Source: Paenibacillus yonginensis (GTDB lineage Bacteria > Bacillota > Bacilli > Paenibacillales > Paenibacillaceae). Taken from it: DNA of 64,000 nt. The stretch is from contig NZ_CP014167.1 in the NCBI RefSeq assembly GCF_001685395.1, positions 4,100,001 to 4,164,000 on the forward strand. The letters are read 5' to 3'. Position 1 is the first letter of the stretch, and each line of letters opens with the position of its first letter. The notes under the pieces are model-generated. The model was not told where the DNA came from and ran no database searches. It saw only the letters and a program-made list of their open reading frames with translations. The position numbers were made by a program, and so were the translations under genes. This document shows, one piece after another, positions 1-10,121 of this stretch.

Positions 1-61
1 GAAAGCATCAGGAGGGTCATCGACTTTCATTTCACAGCCTTGCTCAAATAGAAAGCGCAAT

Positions 62-99
62 AAAAAAGGAACAACAGGCATTTGCCCATCGTTCCTTTT
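62..99 (-). terminator. Rho-independent terminator after lysS
   Basis: On the minus strand a hairpin with arms GGAAC and GTTCC, with further pairing of GGGCA/TGCCT inside, is followed by a run of T residues. It lies about 35 bases past the lysS stop and probably ends the greA-lysS transcript. Confidence 0.7.
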
Positions 100-134
100 C
101 CTTTTTCCCATCTGACTTGAGTCGTCAGGCTTCC

Positions 135-1682
<1,548 letters not shown>

Positions 1683-1713
1683 CTAACCTGAAGGTCTAAC
1701 CTAGCACCTCTTA

Positions 1714-1751
1714 CAAAAAAACAGGGAAAGAAGCTTCCGAAGGGAAGCTTC
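1714..1751 (-). terminator. Terminator-like hairpin between greA and lysS
   Basis: On the minus strand a perfect stem GAAGCTTCC/GGAAGCTTC with a 4-base loop is followed by TTTCCCTG and a run of seven T. It lies just past the greA stop. It may be a partial terminator that sets the greA:lysS ratio, because I see no separate lysS promoter. Confidence 0.65.
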
Positions 1752-1771
1752 TTGATGAAAAAGAAAAAATC

Positions 1772-2248
1772 TTATTTCTTGATATCAATAATCTTGTATT
1801 GAATCGTGCCGGCCGGAACAGCTACGTCCACGACAGCGCCTTTAGCTTTGCCAAGAATCGCTTTGCCGACAGGGCTTTCATTCGAAATTTTATTTTGCAG
1901 CGGGTCGGACTCGGCCGTACCAACGATGACATATTCCATTTTGTCGCCGAATTCAAGATCTTCAACAACAACGGTTACCCCTACGCTTACAATATCGGTA
2001 TCTATATCATCATTGCTGATAATGCGTGCGTTGCGAAGCATTTTCTCCAGCGTCAAAATCCGGCCTTCAATAAACGCCTGTTCATTCTTAGCGTCTTCGT
2101 ATTCCGAATTCTCACTAATATCGCCGTAGCCGATCGCCACTTTGATCCGTTCCGCCACTTCGCGGCGTTTCACGGATTTCAAATTTTCAAGCTCTTCTTC
2201 AAGTCTCTTTAGACCATCCTGGGTTAAAATAACTTCTTTATCGCTCAT
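1772..2248 (-). CDS. greA: Transcription elongation factor GreA
   Basis: GreA enters the RNA polymerase secondary channel and stimulates transcript cleavage to rescue backtracked complexes. The 158-residue product begins [16 protein letters not shown] and has the N-terminal coiled coil (residues 12-75, including [11 protein letters not shown]) followed by the C-terminal globular domain ending in YKIIDIKK. The open frame extends 15 codons further upstream. The ATG at 2248 is preferred because AGGAG lies 9-10 bases before it and the resulting length equals the family norm. It has its own near-perfect promoter and a leader of about 220 bases, which separates it from dusB upstream. Confidence 0.97.
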   Translation of the reverse strand: MSDKEVILTQDGLKRLEEELENLKSVKRREVAERIKVAIGYGDISENSEYEDAKNEQAFIEGRILTLEKMLRNARIISNDDIDTDIVSVGVTVVVEDLEFGDKMEYVIVGTAESDPLQNKISNESPVGKAILGKAKGAVVDVAVPAGTIQYKIIDIKK

Positions 2249-2467
2249 CTCAACCGATTCTCCTGTCATGGAAAAAATTTTCGCCTTCTGCACCCCAGGT
2301 GCCAGGCCTCTTGGACAAGAGCCTATTCATCGAGGAGGCAGCAAGCACCAAAGACCGGTGCCGGCCGTGAAGTAATCACGTATCATTTGAGAATATCATA
2401 TGCAATGATGCAGGGATGAGAACGCACTCACCCCTATGGAAGTAATCTCCAAATGGCGAATTTATAC
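2249..2467 (-). other. Long 5' leader of greA
   Basis: The transcript from the promoter at 2474-2502 would carry about 220 untranslated bases. Visible possible hairpins on the minus strand are GGGGTGAG/CTCATCCC, AGGCTCTT/AAGAGGCCT and GCACC/GGTGC close to the ribosome-binding site. There is no credible coding frame. I do not recognise a known riboswitch or T-box here, and a regulatory role is only inferred. Confidence 0.4.
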
Positions 2468-2473
2468 TGAGAA

Positions 2474-2502
2474 ATTATAGGTTAACCCATGCCAAATGTC
2501 AA
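2474..2502 (-). promoter_or_regulatory. Sigma-A promoter of greA
   Basis: On the minus strand TTGACA and TATAAT are separated by exactly 17 bases, matching the vegetative consensus at all 12 positions. It lies between the dusB stop and greA. Confidence 0.9.
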
Positions 2503-2563
2503 TGACACGTAAAATGAAAACGGCATGTTCATAACCATGTAAATTCAGGAAATAGGCGTGGTT

Positions 2564-3565
2564 TTAAACCACCTGCATTTTATCTTCGCCGGCTTCCTGC
2601 AGCTTAGCTACGAATTCCTTCAAAATGCGCTCCATTTCATCCCGTTTCGTCTCTTCCATGATCAGGTCCTTGATACGGGAACCGCCCTTGAGCCCTTTCA
2701 GGTACCAAGCGATGTGCTTGCGCATCTCCCGGACTGCGACGTACTCTCCGCGAAGAGCGACCAGCCGGTCCATATGCAGAATGGCAATGCGGATCTTCTC
2801 TGCGGCATCCGGTTCCGGCATCAGCACGCCGCTCTTCAGATATTCAATCGTACGGTACAGCATCCAAGGGTTGCCAAGCGCACCGCGTCCGATCATGACA
2901 CCGTCGCAGCCTGTCTCATCCAGCATCCGGCGGGCATCCTCCGGCGTGGCCACGTCACCGTTGCCAATGATCGGAATGGATACAGCCTCTTTAGCCTGCT
3001 TGATGTAGCTCCAGTCGGCTTTTCCCGTGTAGTGCTGCTCCCGGGTACGGCCGTGGATGCTGACGGCTTTGCCGCCCGCAGCTTCGACCGCTTTAACGTT
3101 GTCCAGGACATAAATATGGTCATGATCCCAGCCGATACGCATCTTGACGGTAACCGGCTTTTGAACGGCGGCTACAACAGCCGCGACCATTTCATTGATT
3201 TTGTTTGGATCCAGCAGCCAGCGGGCTCCTGCGTCAGCTTTTGTCACTTTAGGCGCAGGGCAGCCCATGTTGATATCGATGATATCCGCATTGGTTTCCT
3301 GGTCCACCACTTTGGCCGCTTCTACTAGGGAGTCTTTGTCCCCGCCAAAAATCTGAAGGCTGAGCGGCTTCTCCCGCTCATCCACAAACAGCATTTCGCG
3401 CGTGCGTTCGTTGCCGTGCACAATCGCTTTGCCGCTGACCATCTCGGCACAAACCAAGCCGGTTCCGAATTCCTTGGCGATCAGGCGGAAAGCCGGGTTG
3501 CAGACGCCGGCCATCGGTGCAAGCACAACCTCGTTTTTCATTTCAATATCGCCAATCTTCAGCAC
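2564..3565 (-). CDS. dusB: tRNA-dihydrouridine synthase DusB
   Basis: FMN-dependent enzyme that reduces specific uridines of tRNA to dihydrouridine using NADPH. The 333-residue product has the TIM-barrel start VLAPMAGVCNPAFR, the catalytic cysteine in DINMGCPAPKVTK (near residue 100), the substrate segment MRIGWD and the phosphate-binding GNGDV and DGVMIGRGALGNPW segments. The start is a GTG at 3565 with GAGGTG seven bases upstream. It is the last gene of the folate operon, directly after the small regulator gene yazB, as in B. subtilis. Confidence 0.95.
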   Translation of the reverse strand: MLKIGDIEMKNEVVLAPMAGVCNPAFRLIAKEFGTGLVCAEMVSGKAIVHGNERTREMLFVDEREKPLSLQIFGGDKDSLVEAAKVVDQETNADIIDINMGCPAPKVTKADAGARWLLDPNKINEMVAAVVAAVQKPVTVKMRIGWDHDHIYVLDNVKAVEAAGGKAVSIHGRTREQHYTGKADWSYIKQAKEAVSIPIIGNGDVATPEDARRMLDETGCDGVMIGRGALGNPWMLYRTIEYLKSGVLMPEPDAAEKIRIAILHMDRLVALRGEYVAVREMRKHIAWYLKGLKGGSRIKDLIMEETKRDEMERILKEFVAKLQEAGEDKMQVV

Positions 3566-3618
3566 TTCTGCTCACCTCTTGTTCTTCAATCCTTTAAATT
3601 CTGGTGGTCCTGACAAAA

Positions 3619-3834
3619 TTACGCATTCTGATCTTTAAGCTCGGCTACTGAAATTCCCAAAGCCTCTGCAATTTTAGTTAAAATTTGATCTTCCGCACGG
3701 CGGTTGCCGCGTTCTACTGCTCCAAGAACCGCGAGCGATATGCCGGTTTCTGCGGCAAGCTGAGCCTGTGTGTATCCTTTTAGTTTTCTGAAGGCGCGGA
3801 TGCGCTGCGCCAGGTGCACGTTTTCCACAAGCAA
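3619..3834 (-). CDS. yazB: Small XRE-family helix-turn-helix protein (YazB-like)
   Basis: A 71-residue protein that is almost entirely one lambda-repressor-type helix-turn-helix: RIRAFRKLKGYTQAQLAAETGI (helices 1-3), then VERGNRRAEDQIL and the closing helix. It should bind DNA, but its targets are unknown. The start is a TTG with AAAGGA six bases upstream. Its first 55 bases lie inside the 3' end of folK, which suggests translational coupling. The place between folK and dusB is that of B. subtilis yazB, whose function is not established. Confidence 0.85.
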   Translation of the reverse strand: MLVENVHLAQRIRAFRKLKGYTQAQLAAETGISLAVLGAVERGNRRAEDQILTKIAEALGISVAELKDQNA

Positions 3835-4340
3835 ATTCCTTTCTTCTCCGGGAGCCGCTCCAATGCGTCATGAAGACTGTCTCGGAGGCCTTTCACGTTC
3901 TCGCTGTCCTCGGATCCAACGATGTCTTTCATCGGAACGAGCACAAACGCACGCTCCATCATCCGGGGATGGGGAAGCGTCAATTCCGGGGTATCGAGCG
4001 TCAGTCCGTCCATCCAGAGCAAATCCAGATCAACCGTGCGCGGACCCCATCTGATGTTCCTCTCCCGGCCCAGCTGCTGCTCGGTCTCCAGCATAAAGCG
4101 CAGCAGCTCCAGCGGCGTCAGACCCGTTCTGACCGAAATGGCCATGTTGACGAAATCCGGCTGATCCAGGTAGCCGACCGGCTCCGTTTCGTAGAGATTG
4201 GAACAGCGGGTAACCGTGATGTCCGGGTGAAGGTCCAGCCTGCGGATGGCCTCCATCAAGGTTGCTTCGCGGTCGCCAAGGTTGGCCCCCAATGCTATAA
4301 AAGCCTCTGACAGCTCAGAGGACGTGTGATCATTCATCAT
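3780..4340 (-). CDS. folK: 2-amino-4-hydroxy-6-hydroxymethyldihydropteridine pyrophosphokinase
   Basis: Transfers pyrophosphate from ATP to 6-hydroxymethyl-dihydropterin, the step before dihydropteroate synthesis. Family marks are IALGANLGDRE near residue 16, ETEPVGYLDQPDFVN, the catalytic RWGPRTVDLDLLW (residues about 98-110) and LPHPRMMERAFVL. At 186 residues it is slightly long. The last 20 or so residues (from ERLPEKKG) overlap yazB in another frame and look unlike the family, so either the tail is a harmless extension or a frameshift near 3840 has changed the true C-terminus. It starts six bases downstream of the folB stop. Confidence 0.94.
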   Translation of the reverse strand: MMNDHTSSELSEAFIALGANLGDREATLMEAIRRLDLHPDITVTRCSNLYETEPVGYLDQPDFVNMAISVRTGLTPLELLRFMLETEQQLGRERNIRWGPRTVDLDLLWMDGLTLDTPELTLPHPRMMERAFVLVPMKDIVGSEDSENVKGLRDSLHDALERLPEKKGICLWKTCTWRSASAPSEN

Positions 4341-4346
4341 TTAGGC

Positions 4347-4709
4347 TCACTTTCTTGTTCTAAACAGCTCGACCGTCACGCCTTCGAAATGAATATCAAA
4401 CGGCGGATGCGGTTTGGTCAGTTTCACCGTCAAAGCATCTATAACAGTATAAGTGTCCAGCAGATCGGATGCAATATGCTCGGCAAGCGCCTCAATGAGC
4501 TTGAAGCTTTTTTTCTCCACAATAGCTTTAACCCGTTCGTGAATTTCGGCATAATTTACCGTTTTGGACAAGTCATCGGATACGCCGGCCTCCCGAAGAT
4601 CCATCTGCAGCTCCAGATCCACGTAGAAACGCTGGCCCAGCTTTCTCTCCTCTTCAAACACTCCGTGATATCCGTAATATTCCATACGCCGAAGCACCAT
4701 TTTATCCAT
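4347..4709 (-). CDS. folB: Dihydroneopterin aldolase
   Basis: Converts 7,8-dihydroneopterin to 6-hydroxymethyl-dihydropterin and glycolaldehyde in folate synthesis. The 120-residue product shows the conserved YYGYHGVFEEERKLGQRF segment (residues 11-28), the glutamate-rich strand that follows, and a C-terminal KPHPPFDI turn before the closing beta strand. The length equals the family norm. It lies between folP and folK, with about 79 bases after folP and 6 bases before folK, so all three are almost certainly co-transcribed and the products act in consecutive reactions. Confidence 0.95.
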   Translation of the reverse strand: MDKMVLRRMEYYGYHGVFEEERKLGQRFYVDLELQMDLREAGVSDDLSKTVNYAEIHERVKAIVEKKSFKLIEALAEHIASDLLDTYTVIDALTVKLTKPHPPFDIHFEGVTVELFRTRK

Positions 4710-4788
4710 AGGCTGCGCCTCCTTGAAAAATTTATTGTATCCATCCGAATCTATTTATTACCCAAAAAACTTCCCGCCTAAGCTCCTA

Positions 4789-5625
4789 TCAGCCAAACAG
4801 CATAGCATCGCACATCGCCGCCGTTTGTTTGATCTCCTTCACGTCATGGACGCGTACAATCTGGCAGCCCTGCGCAATGCCAAGCGCTACAGTGGCTGCT
4901 GTGCCCATCACCGTCTGTTCGACGGAAACGTCCAGCGCGGTGCGGATGAATCTTTTGCGGGAGGTGCCCAGCAGCAGCGGATAACCCAGCTCCATCAGCT
5001 TGTCCAGCGAACGCATCGCTTCAAGATTGTGGGCATAGGTTTTGGCAAAGCCGATCCCCGGGTCCAATATAATCTGCTCCTGCCTTACTCCCGCCTGAAG
5101 CGCCAAATCAACACTTTCCTTAAGGTCGGCCATCATATCCTCAATCAGGCTGTTATAGTCCATATTATCCCGGTTATGCATCAGAATAACGGGACATCCG
5201 AACTCGGCGGCCACCTTGGCCATCAGCGGATCCTGCTTAAACCCCCAAATATCATTAATGATATGAGCCCCCGCCAGCAGCGACTGTCTGGCAACTTCAG
5301 CTTTATAAGTGTCTACGGAAATAGGGCTATGGGGCGCTGCCCGATGAACGGCTTCGACAACCGGAATCACGCGGCGCAGCTCCTCCTCCATGCTTACGCT
5401 TTCATGGCCTGGCCGTGTGGATTCCCCGCCAATATCAATGATATCGGCCCCGTCCCGGATCATCTCCAGTGCATGAGCAGCAGCTTGCTCCGCCTCCTGA
5501 TAACGTCCCCCATCGGAAAAAGAATCCGGTGTGGCATTTAAAATGCCCATCACCAAAGTGCGCGATCCCAGCTCAAAACTGGCCGGTCCGCAGTCATATT
5601 TTCGTTTATAATGGATCGGATTCAC
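4789..5625 (-). CDS. folP: Dihydropteroate synthase
   Basis: Condenses hydroxymethyl-dihydropterin pyrophosphate with p-aminobenzoate; this is the sulfonamide target. The 278-residue TIM barrel has the two signature segments MGILNATPDSFSDGG (residues 27-41) and DIIDIGGESTRPGHE (about 60-74), plus DPGIGFAK and the C-terminal RVHDV. The start is GTG at 5625 with AGGAGA upstream, overlapping the pabC stop by four bases (GTGA), a classic coupled arrangement. B. subtilis calls this gene sul. Confidence 0.96.
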   Translation of the reverse strand: MNPIHYKRKYDCGPASFELGSRTLVMGILNATPDSFSDGGRYQEAEQAAAHALEMIRDGADIIDIGGESTRPGHESVSMEEELRRVIPVVEAVHRAAPHSPISVDTYKAEVARQSLLAGAHIINDIWGFKQDPLMAKVAAEFGCPVILMHNRDNMDYNSLIEDMMADLKESVDLALQAGVRQEQIILDPGIGFAKTYAHNLEAMRSLDKLMELGYPLLLGTSRKRFIRTALDVSVEQTVMGTAATVALGIAQGCQIVRVHDVKEIKQTAAMCDAMLFG

Positions 5626-6545
5626 TTGTATTCTCCTCCTGTCAGATTACCGTAAGCGCTGCGGTAAAGCTCAAGCAGCTTGCGGGTAAGCGTGCCCGCC
5701 TTGCCGCCGCTCACCTCAAAGGACGTCCCGTTTGTCCCAATTATCCTCGTGACCGGCACCAGCTCCTGAACCGAATTGGTCAACAGGACCTCCTCGGCTG
5801 CAGACAACAGCTCCAAACCAAACTGCCCTTCGACCACCTCGATCCCCAGTTCGCCAGCGTGCCGGATCACCTGACGACGGGTAATGCCCGGCAGGATACC
5901 GCTATCAATGGAAGGCGTGTACAGCTTGGAGTCCGCCAGGGCGAACAAATTGCTGACAATCCCTTCGGCGAGCTTCCCATCTCTGGTAAGCATCAGACCT
6001 TCAGCCGGGAGCCGGTCCGGGTTAGCAGCCATCCCAAAACGGGCTTCCTTCTCCATCAGCTCCTGCTTGGCCAATAAATTATTCATGTAATGCAGGGATT
6101 TAAGCCGTACCGGGCCCTCGGGCGTATTACGCGGAGTATCCAGGACATACATCGCTTTCCCCTTTGTATAAAGCTCCGCAGACAGCGGCGGCAAGGGTTT
6201 GACGTAAACAACCTCGGCTGCCTGCTTATAGGGCTCACCAGGCAGGCCTAAAGGCGCCTCCCCTGCGGTAACCGTATAACGAATATAAGCCTCCTGCAGC
6301 CTGTTGGCTTCCATCAGGCGCTGGATCAGTCCGGCAATCCGGACTTCATCCAGATCCGCCGGGATTCCGATTGCCAGGCAGCTTTCGTGCAGCCTGTCCA
6401 AATGCGCCTTCAGCAAAAAAGGAATACCGCCGTAAGTCCGAAAAGTTTCAAACAAGCCCATTCCGTACAAAAAGCCATGATCCATAACGGATACCATGGC
6501 TTCGCCTGCCGGCACAATTCTTCCATTTACTCCAAGATAATTCAT
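5622..6545 (-). CDS. pabC: Aminodeoxychorismate lyase (class IV PLP enzyme)
   Basis: Releases p-aminobenzoate and pyruvate from 4-amino-4-deoxychorismate. The 307-residue protein has the class IV aminotransferase fold: [20 protein letters not shown] near residue 22, the likely PLP lysine in [16 protein letters not shown], and the cofactor-binding [10 protein letters not shown] segment. D-amino-acid or branched-chain aminotransferases share this fold, but the place between pabA and folP points to PabC. It starts with an ATGA overlap on the pabA stop. Confidence 0.92.
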   Translation of the reverse strand: MNYLGVNGRIVPAGEAMVSVMDHGFLYGMGLFETFRTYGGIPFLLKAHLDRLHESCLAIGIPADLDEVRIAGLIQRLMEANRLQEAYIRYTVTAGEAPLGLPGEPYKQAAEVVYVKPLPPLSAELYTKGKAMYVLDTPRNTPEGPVRLKSLHYMNNLLAKQELMEKEARFGMAANPDRLPAEGLMLTRDGKLAEGIVSNLFALADSKLYTPSIDSGILPGITRRQVIRHAGELGIEVVEGQFGLELLSAAEEVLLTNSVQELVPVTRIIGTNGTSFEVSGGKAGTLTRKLLELYRSAYGNLTGGEYK

Positions 6546-7126
6546 GCACTCGCTTCTTTCTTGGTCCGCTTCAGGAAGTTGCGCAGAATCTCGTAGCCGT
6601 GATCGGTCACGATAGATTCAGGGTGAAACTGAACTCCTTCAACGTCGTACTCTTTATGCCGCAGGCCCATAATTTCCCCTTCCTGCGTTTCCGCCGTAAT
6701 CTCCAGGCAATCCGGCAGAGTGCTGCGCTCGACCAGCAGCGAATGATACCGGGTAGCCGTGAACGGAGAGGGGAGGCCGGCAAAGACGGACTTTCCTTCG
6801 TGAAAGATAGGCGAGGTTTTACCGTGCATAAGACGCTCCGCCCGGATCACGTTCCCGCCAAACGCCTGGCCGATGGCTTGATGCCCCAGGCAGACGCCGA
6901 AGATCGGAATTTCTCCCTTAAAGCGTTCAATCAACGCCAGGCTGATTCCCGCTTCATTGGGCGTACACGGTCCCGGAGAAATCAGAATGTGATCAGGGCT
7001 CAGCTTCTCAATCCCCGCAAGATCAATCTCGTCGTTCCGTTTCACTACGACTTCCTCGCCCAGCTCTCCTAAATACTGCACCAGGTTGTAGGTAAAAGAA
7101 TCATAATTATCAATCACTAATATCAT
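6542..7126 (-). CDS. pabA: Glutamine amidotransferase subunit of aminodeoxychorismate/anthranilate synthase
   Basis: Class I glutaminase that hands ammonia to PabB. The 194-residue protein begins [15 protein letters not shown] and has the nucleophile cysteine in [10 protein letters not shown] (near residue 80), the HGKTSP segment and the catalytic His-Glu in VQFHPESI near the C-terminus. In B. subtilis the same protein serves both PABA and tryptophan synthesis; no trp gene is present nearby, so dual use is possible but not shown. It lies 15 bases after pabB. Confidence 0.94.
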   Translation of the reverse strand: MILVIDNYDSFTYNLVQYLGELGEEVVVKRNDEIDLAGIEKLSPDHILISPGPCTPNEAGISLALIERFKGEIPIFGVCLGHQAIGQAFGGNVIRAERLMHGKTSPIFHEGKSVFAGLPSPFTATRYHSLLVERSTLPDCLEITAETQEGEIMGLRHKEYDVEGVQFHPESIVTDHGYEILRNFLKRTKKEASA

Positions 7127-7141
7127 CTAAGCTCAGCTCCT

Positions 7142-8731
7142 CTAGTCTCTGGCCGTAACTGCCGATACACGGCTTAGCTCGCTGTAGCGAACCGCCGTCC
7201 GTGCCGCACGGGCCTTATTCTCGCATTCTCTGTACTCTCTATACGGATCGGAGTCAATGACAACCCCGGCTCCGGTCTGGATATGGCCATAACCGTCTTG
7301 TACAATCATAGTCCTGATGACAATATTTAAGTCCATATTTCCCTGATAGTCAATCCATCCGATCGAACCCGTATATGGTCCCCTCGTTACCGGTTCAAGC
7401 TCCTCAATGATTTCCATTGTCCGAACCTTGGGCGCGCCGGTAATCGTCCCGCCCGGAAAAGCGGCAGCAATAAGATCAAACAAGCTGTGCCCCTGTCCGA
7501 GTTCTCCCTCCACCTGCGAAACGAGATGCATGACATGAGAATAATATTCCACCTTCAGCAGTTCACTGACCTTAACCGTGCCATATGCAGCTACCCGGCC
7601 AAGATCGTTGCGTTCAAGATCAACAAGCATAATATGCTCGGCTCGTTCCTTCTCGCTTCCCAGCAGCTCGGCCGCCATGGCCGCATCTTCCTCGGCGTCT
7701 CTTCCCCGTCTCCGGGTTCCCGCGATCGGCCTTGCCCCCATTTGACCATCATGAAGACTGACCAGCAGCTCCGGAGAACCGGAGACCAGCTGAAACTCCG
7801 GGAACCGAAGCAGCCCCATATAAGGAGAAGGATTGACGATTCTGAACCATTCGTATAATTCCTCTGCAGAGGCCTGCAGCCTGCGCTGACGACGCATCGA
7901 CAGGTTAACCTGAAATACATCTCCTGCGGCGATATAAGCCTGTATACGATGGACTGCAGCCTCGAATTCAGCCTGGCCGAACGAGGTCGTCCAGCCTTCT
8001 TCAGCCATCGGCGTACTTAGATCCCACTCCGGCGGAGAAGCCGCAAGCTGACGGCGGCTGCGGTTCACTTCCGAGTTCTCGGCTTGGCTGACAAGCTGCT
8101 CCCAATCGTCCAGCATCGCTTCGGCCCTGTTTATGGCCTGCTTGTAAAGCTGCTCCAGACGCAGCAAAACGGATGTTGAATCTTCCTGCAGAAGTTGGCC
8201 CCTTCCAGAAACGGGCACATGGATCAAAGCGTACACCTCTGCGGCCTCATGATCATAAATCCAGACCTCCTCCATCCGCATCCAGATATAATCATCCAGC
8301 TGCAGATCATCTTCGGCCTGCTGCGGAAGCTTCTCCAGGGAACGAGCAACATCGTAGCTTAGATATCCGACAAACCCTCCGCCGAATTTGGGCAGCCCTT
8401 TCAGCGCCGGAGCCCGGTAAGGGCGCATCCAGTTCTCCAGTACCTGGAGAGGTTGGCCCGACAAAACCTGCTTTTCGTTTTTTTCCACGTGAAACAATTC
8501 GGCGGAATCTCCTTTACCGCGCAGCACCTCTACGGGATGCGTCCCTGCCACCGTATATCGTCCGTCTTTGCCGCTCTCCAGCACAAAGGAATAAGGAGAA
8601 GCCGATTCCCACAGGCTTTCCCAGCTTTGCGGAAGCCGCCCGCCCGGCCGTTTAACGGCAACGGGAAGCAGGCTCCAGCCTTCTTCATACCCGCTTTTCC
8701 ATTGATCCCATGTTGTTAGCACCGTGCCCAT
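7142..8731 (-). CDS. pabB: Aminodeoxychorismate synthase component I
   Basis: Aminates chorismate to 4-amino-4-deoxychorismate together with PabA. The 529-residue protein has an N-terminal anthranilate-synthase-I-like domain (SYDVARSLEKLP near residue 130) and a C-terminal chorismate-binding domain with GSPELLV, PIAGTRRRG, DLERNDLGR and PGGTITGAPKVR. The ATG at 8731 follows GGAGG by five bases; an upstream ATG/TTG pair is also open and would add five residues. It is the first gene of the eight-gene pab-fol-dusB operon. TrpE is the closest alternative, rejected because of the neighbours. Confidence 0.94.
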   Translation of the reverse strand: MGTVLTTWDQWKSGYEEGWSLLPVAVKRPGGRLPQSWESLWESASPYSFVLESGKDGRYTVAGTHPVEVLRGKGDSAELFHVEKNEKQVLSGQPLQVLENWMRPYRAPALKGLPKFGGGFVGYLSYDVARSLEKLPQQAEDDLQLDDYIWMRMEEVWIYDHEAAEVYALIHVPVSGRGQLLQEDSTSVLLRLEQLYKQAINRAEAMLDDWEQLVSQAENSEVNRSRRQLAASPPEWDLSTPMAEEGWTTSFGQAEFEAAVHRIQAYIAAGDVFQVNLSMRRQRRLQASAEELYEWFRIVNPSPYMGLLRFPEFQLVSGSPELLVSLHDGQMGARPIAGTRRRGRDAEEDAAMAAELLGSEKERAEHIMLVDLERNDLGRVAAYGTVKVSELLKVEYYSHVMHLVSQVEGELGQGHSLFDLIAAAFPGGTITGAPKVRTMEIIEELEPVTRGPYTGSIGWIDYQGNMDLNIVIRTMIVQDGYGHIQTGAGVVIDSDPYREYRECENKARAARTAVRYSELSRVSAVTARD

Positions 8732-8775
8732 TTCGTCCTCCATCAACCCATTTCCTCGTCCTATTATTGTCTGCT

Positions 8776-8804
8776 AGTATACTAAACCGCTCCCGCCTTG
8801 ACCA
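8776..8804 (-). promoter_or_regulatory. Probable sigma-A promoter of the pab-fol operon
   Basis: On the minus strand TGGTCA (4 of 6 matches) and TATACT (5 of 6) lie 17 bases apart, about 45 bases before pabB and after the cysK terminator. Confidence 0.6.
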
Positions 8805-8823
8805 GCACTAATCCACCCTTTAT

Positions 8824-8865
8824 AAAAAAACAACCCCGCCGCTCCTTTACAGGAACAGCGGGGCT
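8824..8865 (-). terminator. Terminator of cysK
   Basis: Strong minus-strand hairpin with arms CCCCGCTGTTCC and GGAGCGGCGGGG and a 6-base loop, followed by TTG and seven T. It begins shortly after the cysK stop. Confidence 0.9.
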
Positions 8866-8882
8866 GTATAAGAACGTTAACC

Positions 8883-9821
8883 TTAACCTTCGAAGTTATA
8901 AAGCGGAGTGCTCAGGTAGCGTTCGCCGTTACTTGGAATAATGGCAACAACACGTTTGCCTTTGCCCAGCTCTTTAGCGACCTTCAGCGCGGCGAATACG
9001 GCAGCACCCGAAGAGATACCTGTCAAAAGGCCTTCTTGTTTAGCGACGATACGCGCCTGCTCAAACGCTTCTTCATTCTCCACGTGAATGATTTCATCAT
9101 AAATCTCACGGTTCAGAATTTCAGGGATGAAGTTGGCGCCAAGACCCTGAATTTTGTGAGGGCCTGGTTTGCCGCCTGCCAGGATTGGGGAAGCTGCAGG
9201 TTCAACCGCATAGATCTTGATGCCCGGGAAGTTCTGCTTCAGCACTTCGCCTGCGCCGGAAATCGTACCGCCTGTACCGATACCCGCTACAAATGCATCC
9301 AGCTTGCCGTCCAGGGAGTTGATGGCTTCCACGATTTCCGGACCTGTAGTTTCGCGGTGAATCTTCACATTGGCCTGGTTGCGGAATTGGTCAGCCAGAA
9401 AATAATCCGGATTCTCGGCCAAAATTTCCTCCGCTTTCTTAACAGCCCCGTTCATGCCTTCCGATCCCGGAGTCAGCACCAGCTCAGCACCGTAAGCGCG
9501 AAGCAGGTTGCGGCGTTCCATACTCATCGTCTCAGGCATGATAATGATCGCTTTGTAGCCCTTAGCGGCTGCTACAAGCGCAAGACCAATACCGGTGTTG
9601 CCGCTGGTGGCTTCCACAATCGTGCCGCCTGGCTTCAATTTGCCGGATTTCTCGGCTTCTTCCACAATGCTGTACGCAATCCGGTCTTTAACACTCAAAC
9701 CCGGATTCTGATATTCCAGTTTCACGTAGATTTCAGCACTGTCTTCAGGAACCACACGGTTCAAACGGACAAGCGGAGTATTACCGATAAGTTCGAGTAC
9801 GTTATTTACAACTTTAGCCAT
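8883..9821 (-). CDS. cysK: Cysteine synthase (O-acetylserine sulfhydrylase)
   Basis: PLP enzyme that makes cysteine from O-acetylserine and sulfide. The 312-residue protein has the PLP lysine in [14 protein letters not shown] (near residue 43), the substrate loop [11 protein letters not shown], the glycine-rich phosphate-binding [10 protein letters not shown] and the C-terminal GISSGAAV. The C-terminus ends STPLYNFEG. It has its own promoter and terminator, so it is monocistronic between the folate operon and hslO, the B. subtilis position. In B. subtilis CysK also partners the repressor CymR; I could not identify a CymR site with confidence. Confidence 0.97.
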   Translation of the reverse strand: MAKVVNNVLELIGNTPLVRLNRVVPEDSAEIYVKLEYQNPGLSVKDRIAYSIVEEAEKSGKLKPGGTIVEATSGNTGIGLALVAAAKGYKAIIIMPETMSMERRNLLRAYGAELVLTPGSEGMNGAVKKAEEILAENPDYFLADQFRNQANVKIHRETTGPEIVEAINSLDGKLDAFVAGIGTGGTISGAGEVLKQNFPGIKIYAVEPAASPILAGGKPGPHKIQGLGANFIPEILNREIYDEIIHVENEEAFEQARIVAKQEGLLTGISSGAAVFAALKVAKELGKGKRVVAIIPSNGERYLSTPLYNFEG

Positions 9822-9967
9822 AATGCATACCTCCTCAAATAGAATAAAGTGTATTTCAAATAGGACTTCACTTGTTGGAAAAGCGGCAGGATTGCCGGTA
9901 AAGATTTAGCTGGCGCAGTGGAGAATTTTTTTATTTCCGAGTTAATAAGTAGGTATTTGTTACTATT

Positions 9968-9997
9968 ATCTTAACAATCTTCGTTACTTCTTGTCAA
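9968..9997 (-). promoter_or_regulatory. Sigma-A promoter of cysK
   Basis: On the minus strand TTGACA and TAAGAT are separated by 18 bases, leaving an untranslated leader of about 140 bases before cysK. The remaining sequence of this roughly 300-base gap is AT-rich and holds nothing else I can name. Confidence 0.75.
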
Positions 9998-10044
9998 TAA
10001 CAACTGATTCCCGGTGTGAACGGCTGAATGCTGCTTCACCGCTC

Positions 10045-10078
10045 AAAGAAAAGGCCTCGCTTCGTTAACGAAGGAGGC
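10045..10078 (-). terminator. Terminator of the nadA-hslO operon
   Basis: Hairpin with arms GCCTCCTTCG and CGAAGCGAGGC around TTAA, followed on the minus strand by CTTTTCTTT. It lies about 45 bases past hslO. Confidence 0.8.
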
Positions 10079-10121
10079 ACTTAGCTTTTTTTCAGAAATA
10101 GAATTCACTGCTCTTGCGTCC

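Noticed and set aside
1-60. Possible 5' fragment of a minus-strand gene at the window edge (open for 20 codons, with ATG at 28-30)
   Set aside because: Too short to judge; I see no recognisable protein, and the segment lies just behind the lysS terminator.
9822-9990. CymR operator upstream of cysK
   Set aside because: Only vague AT-rich half matches were seen; not enough to call.
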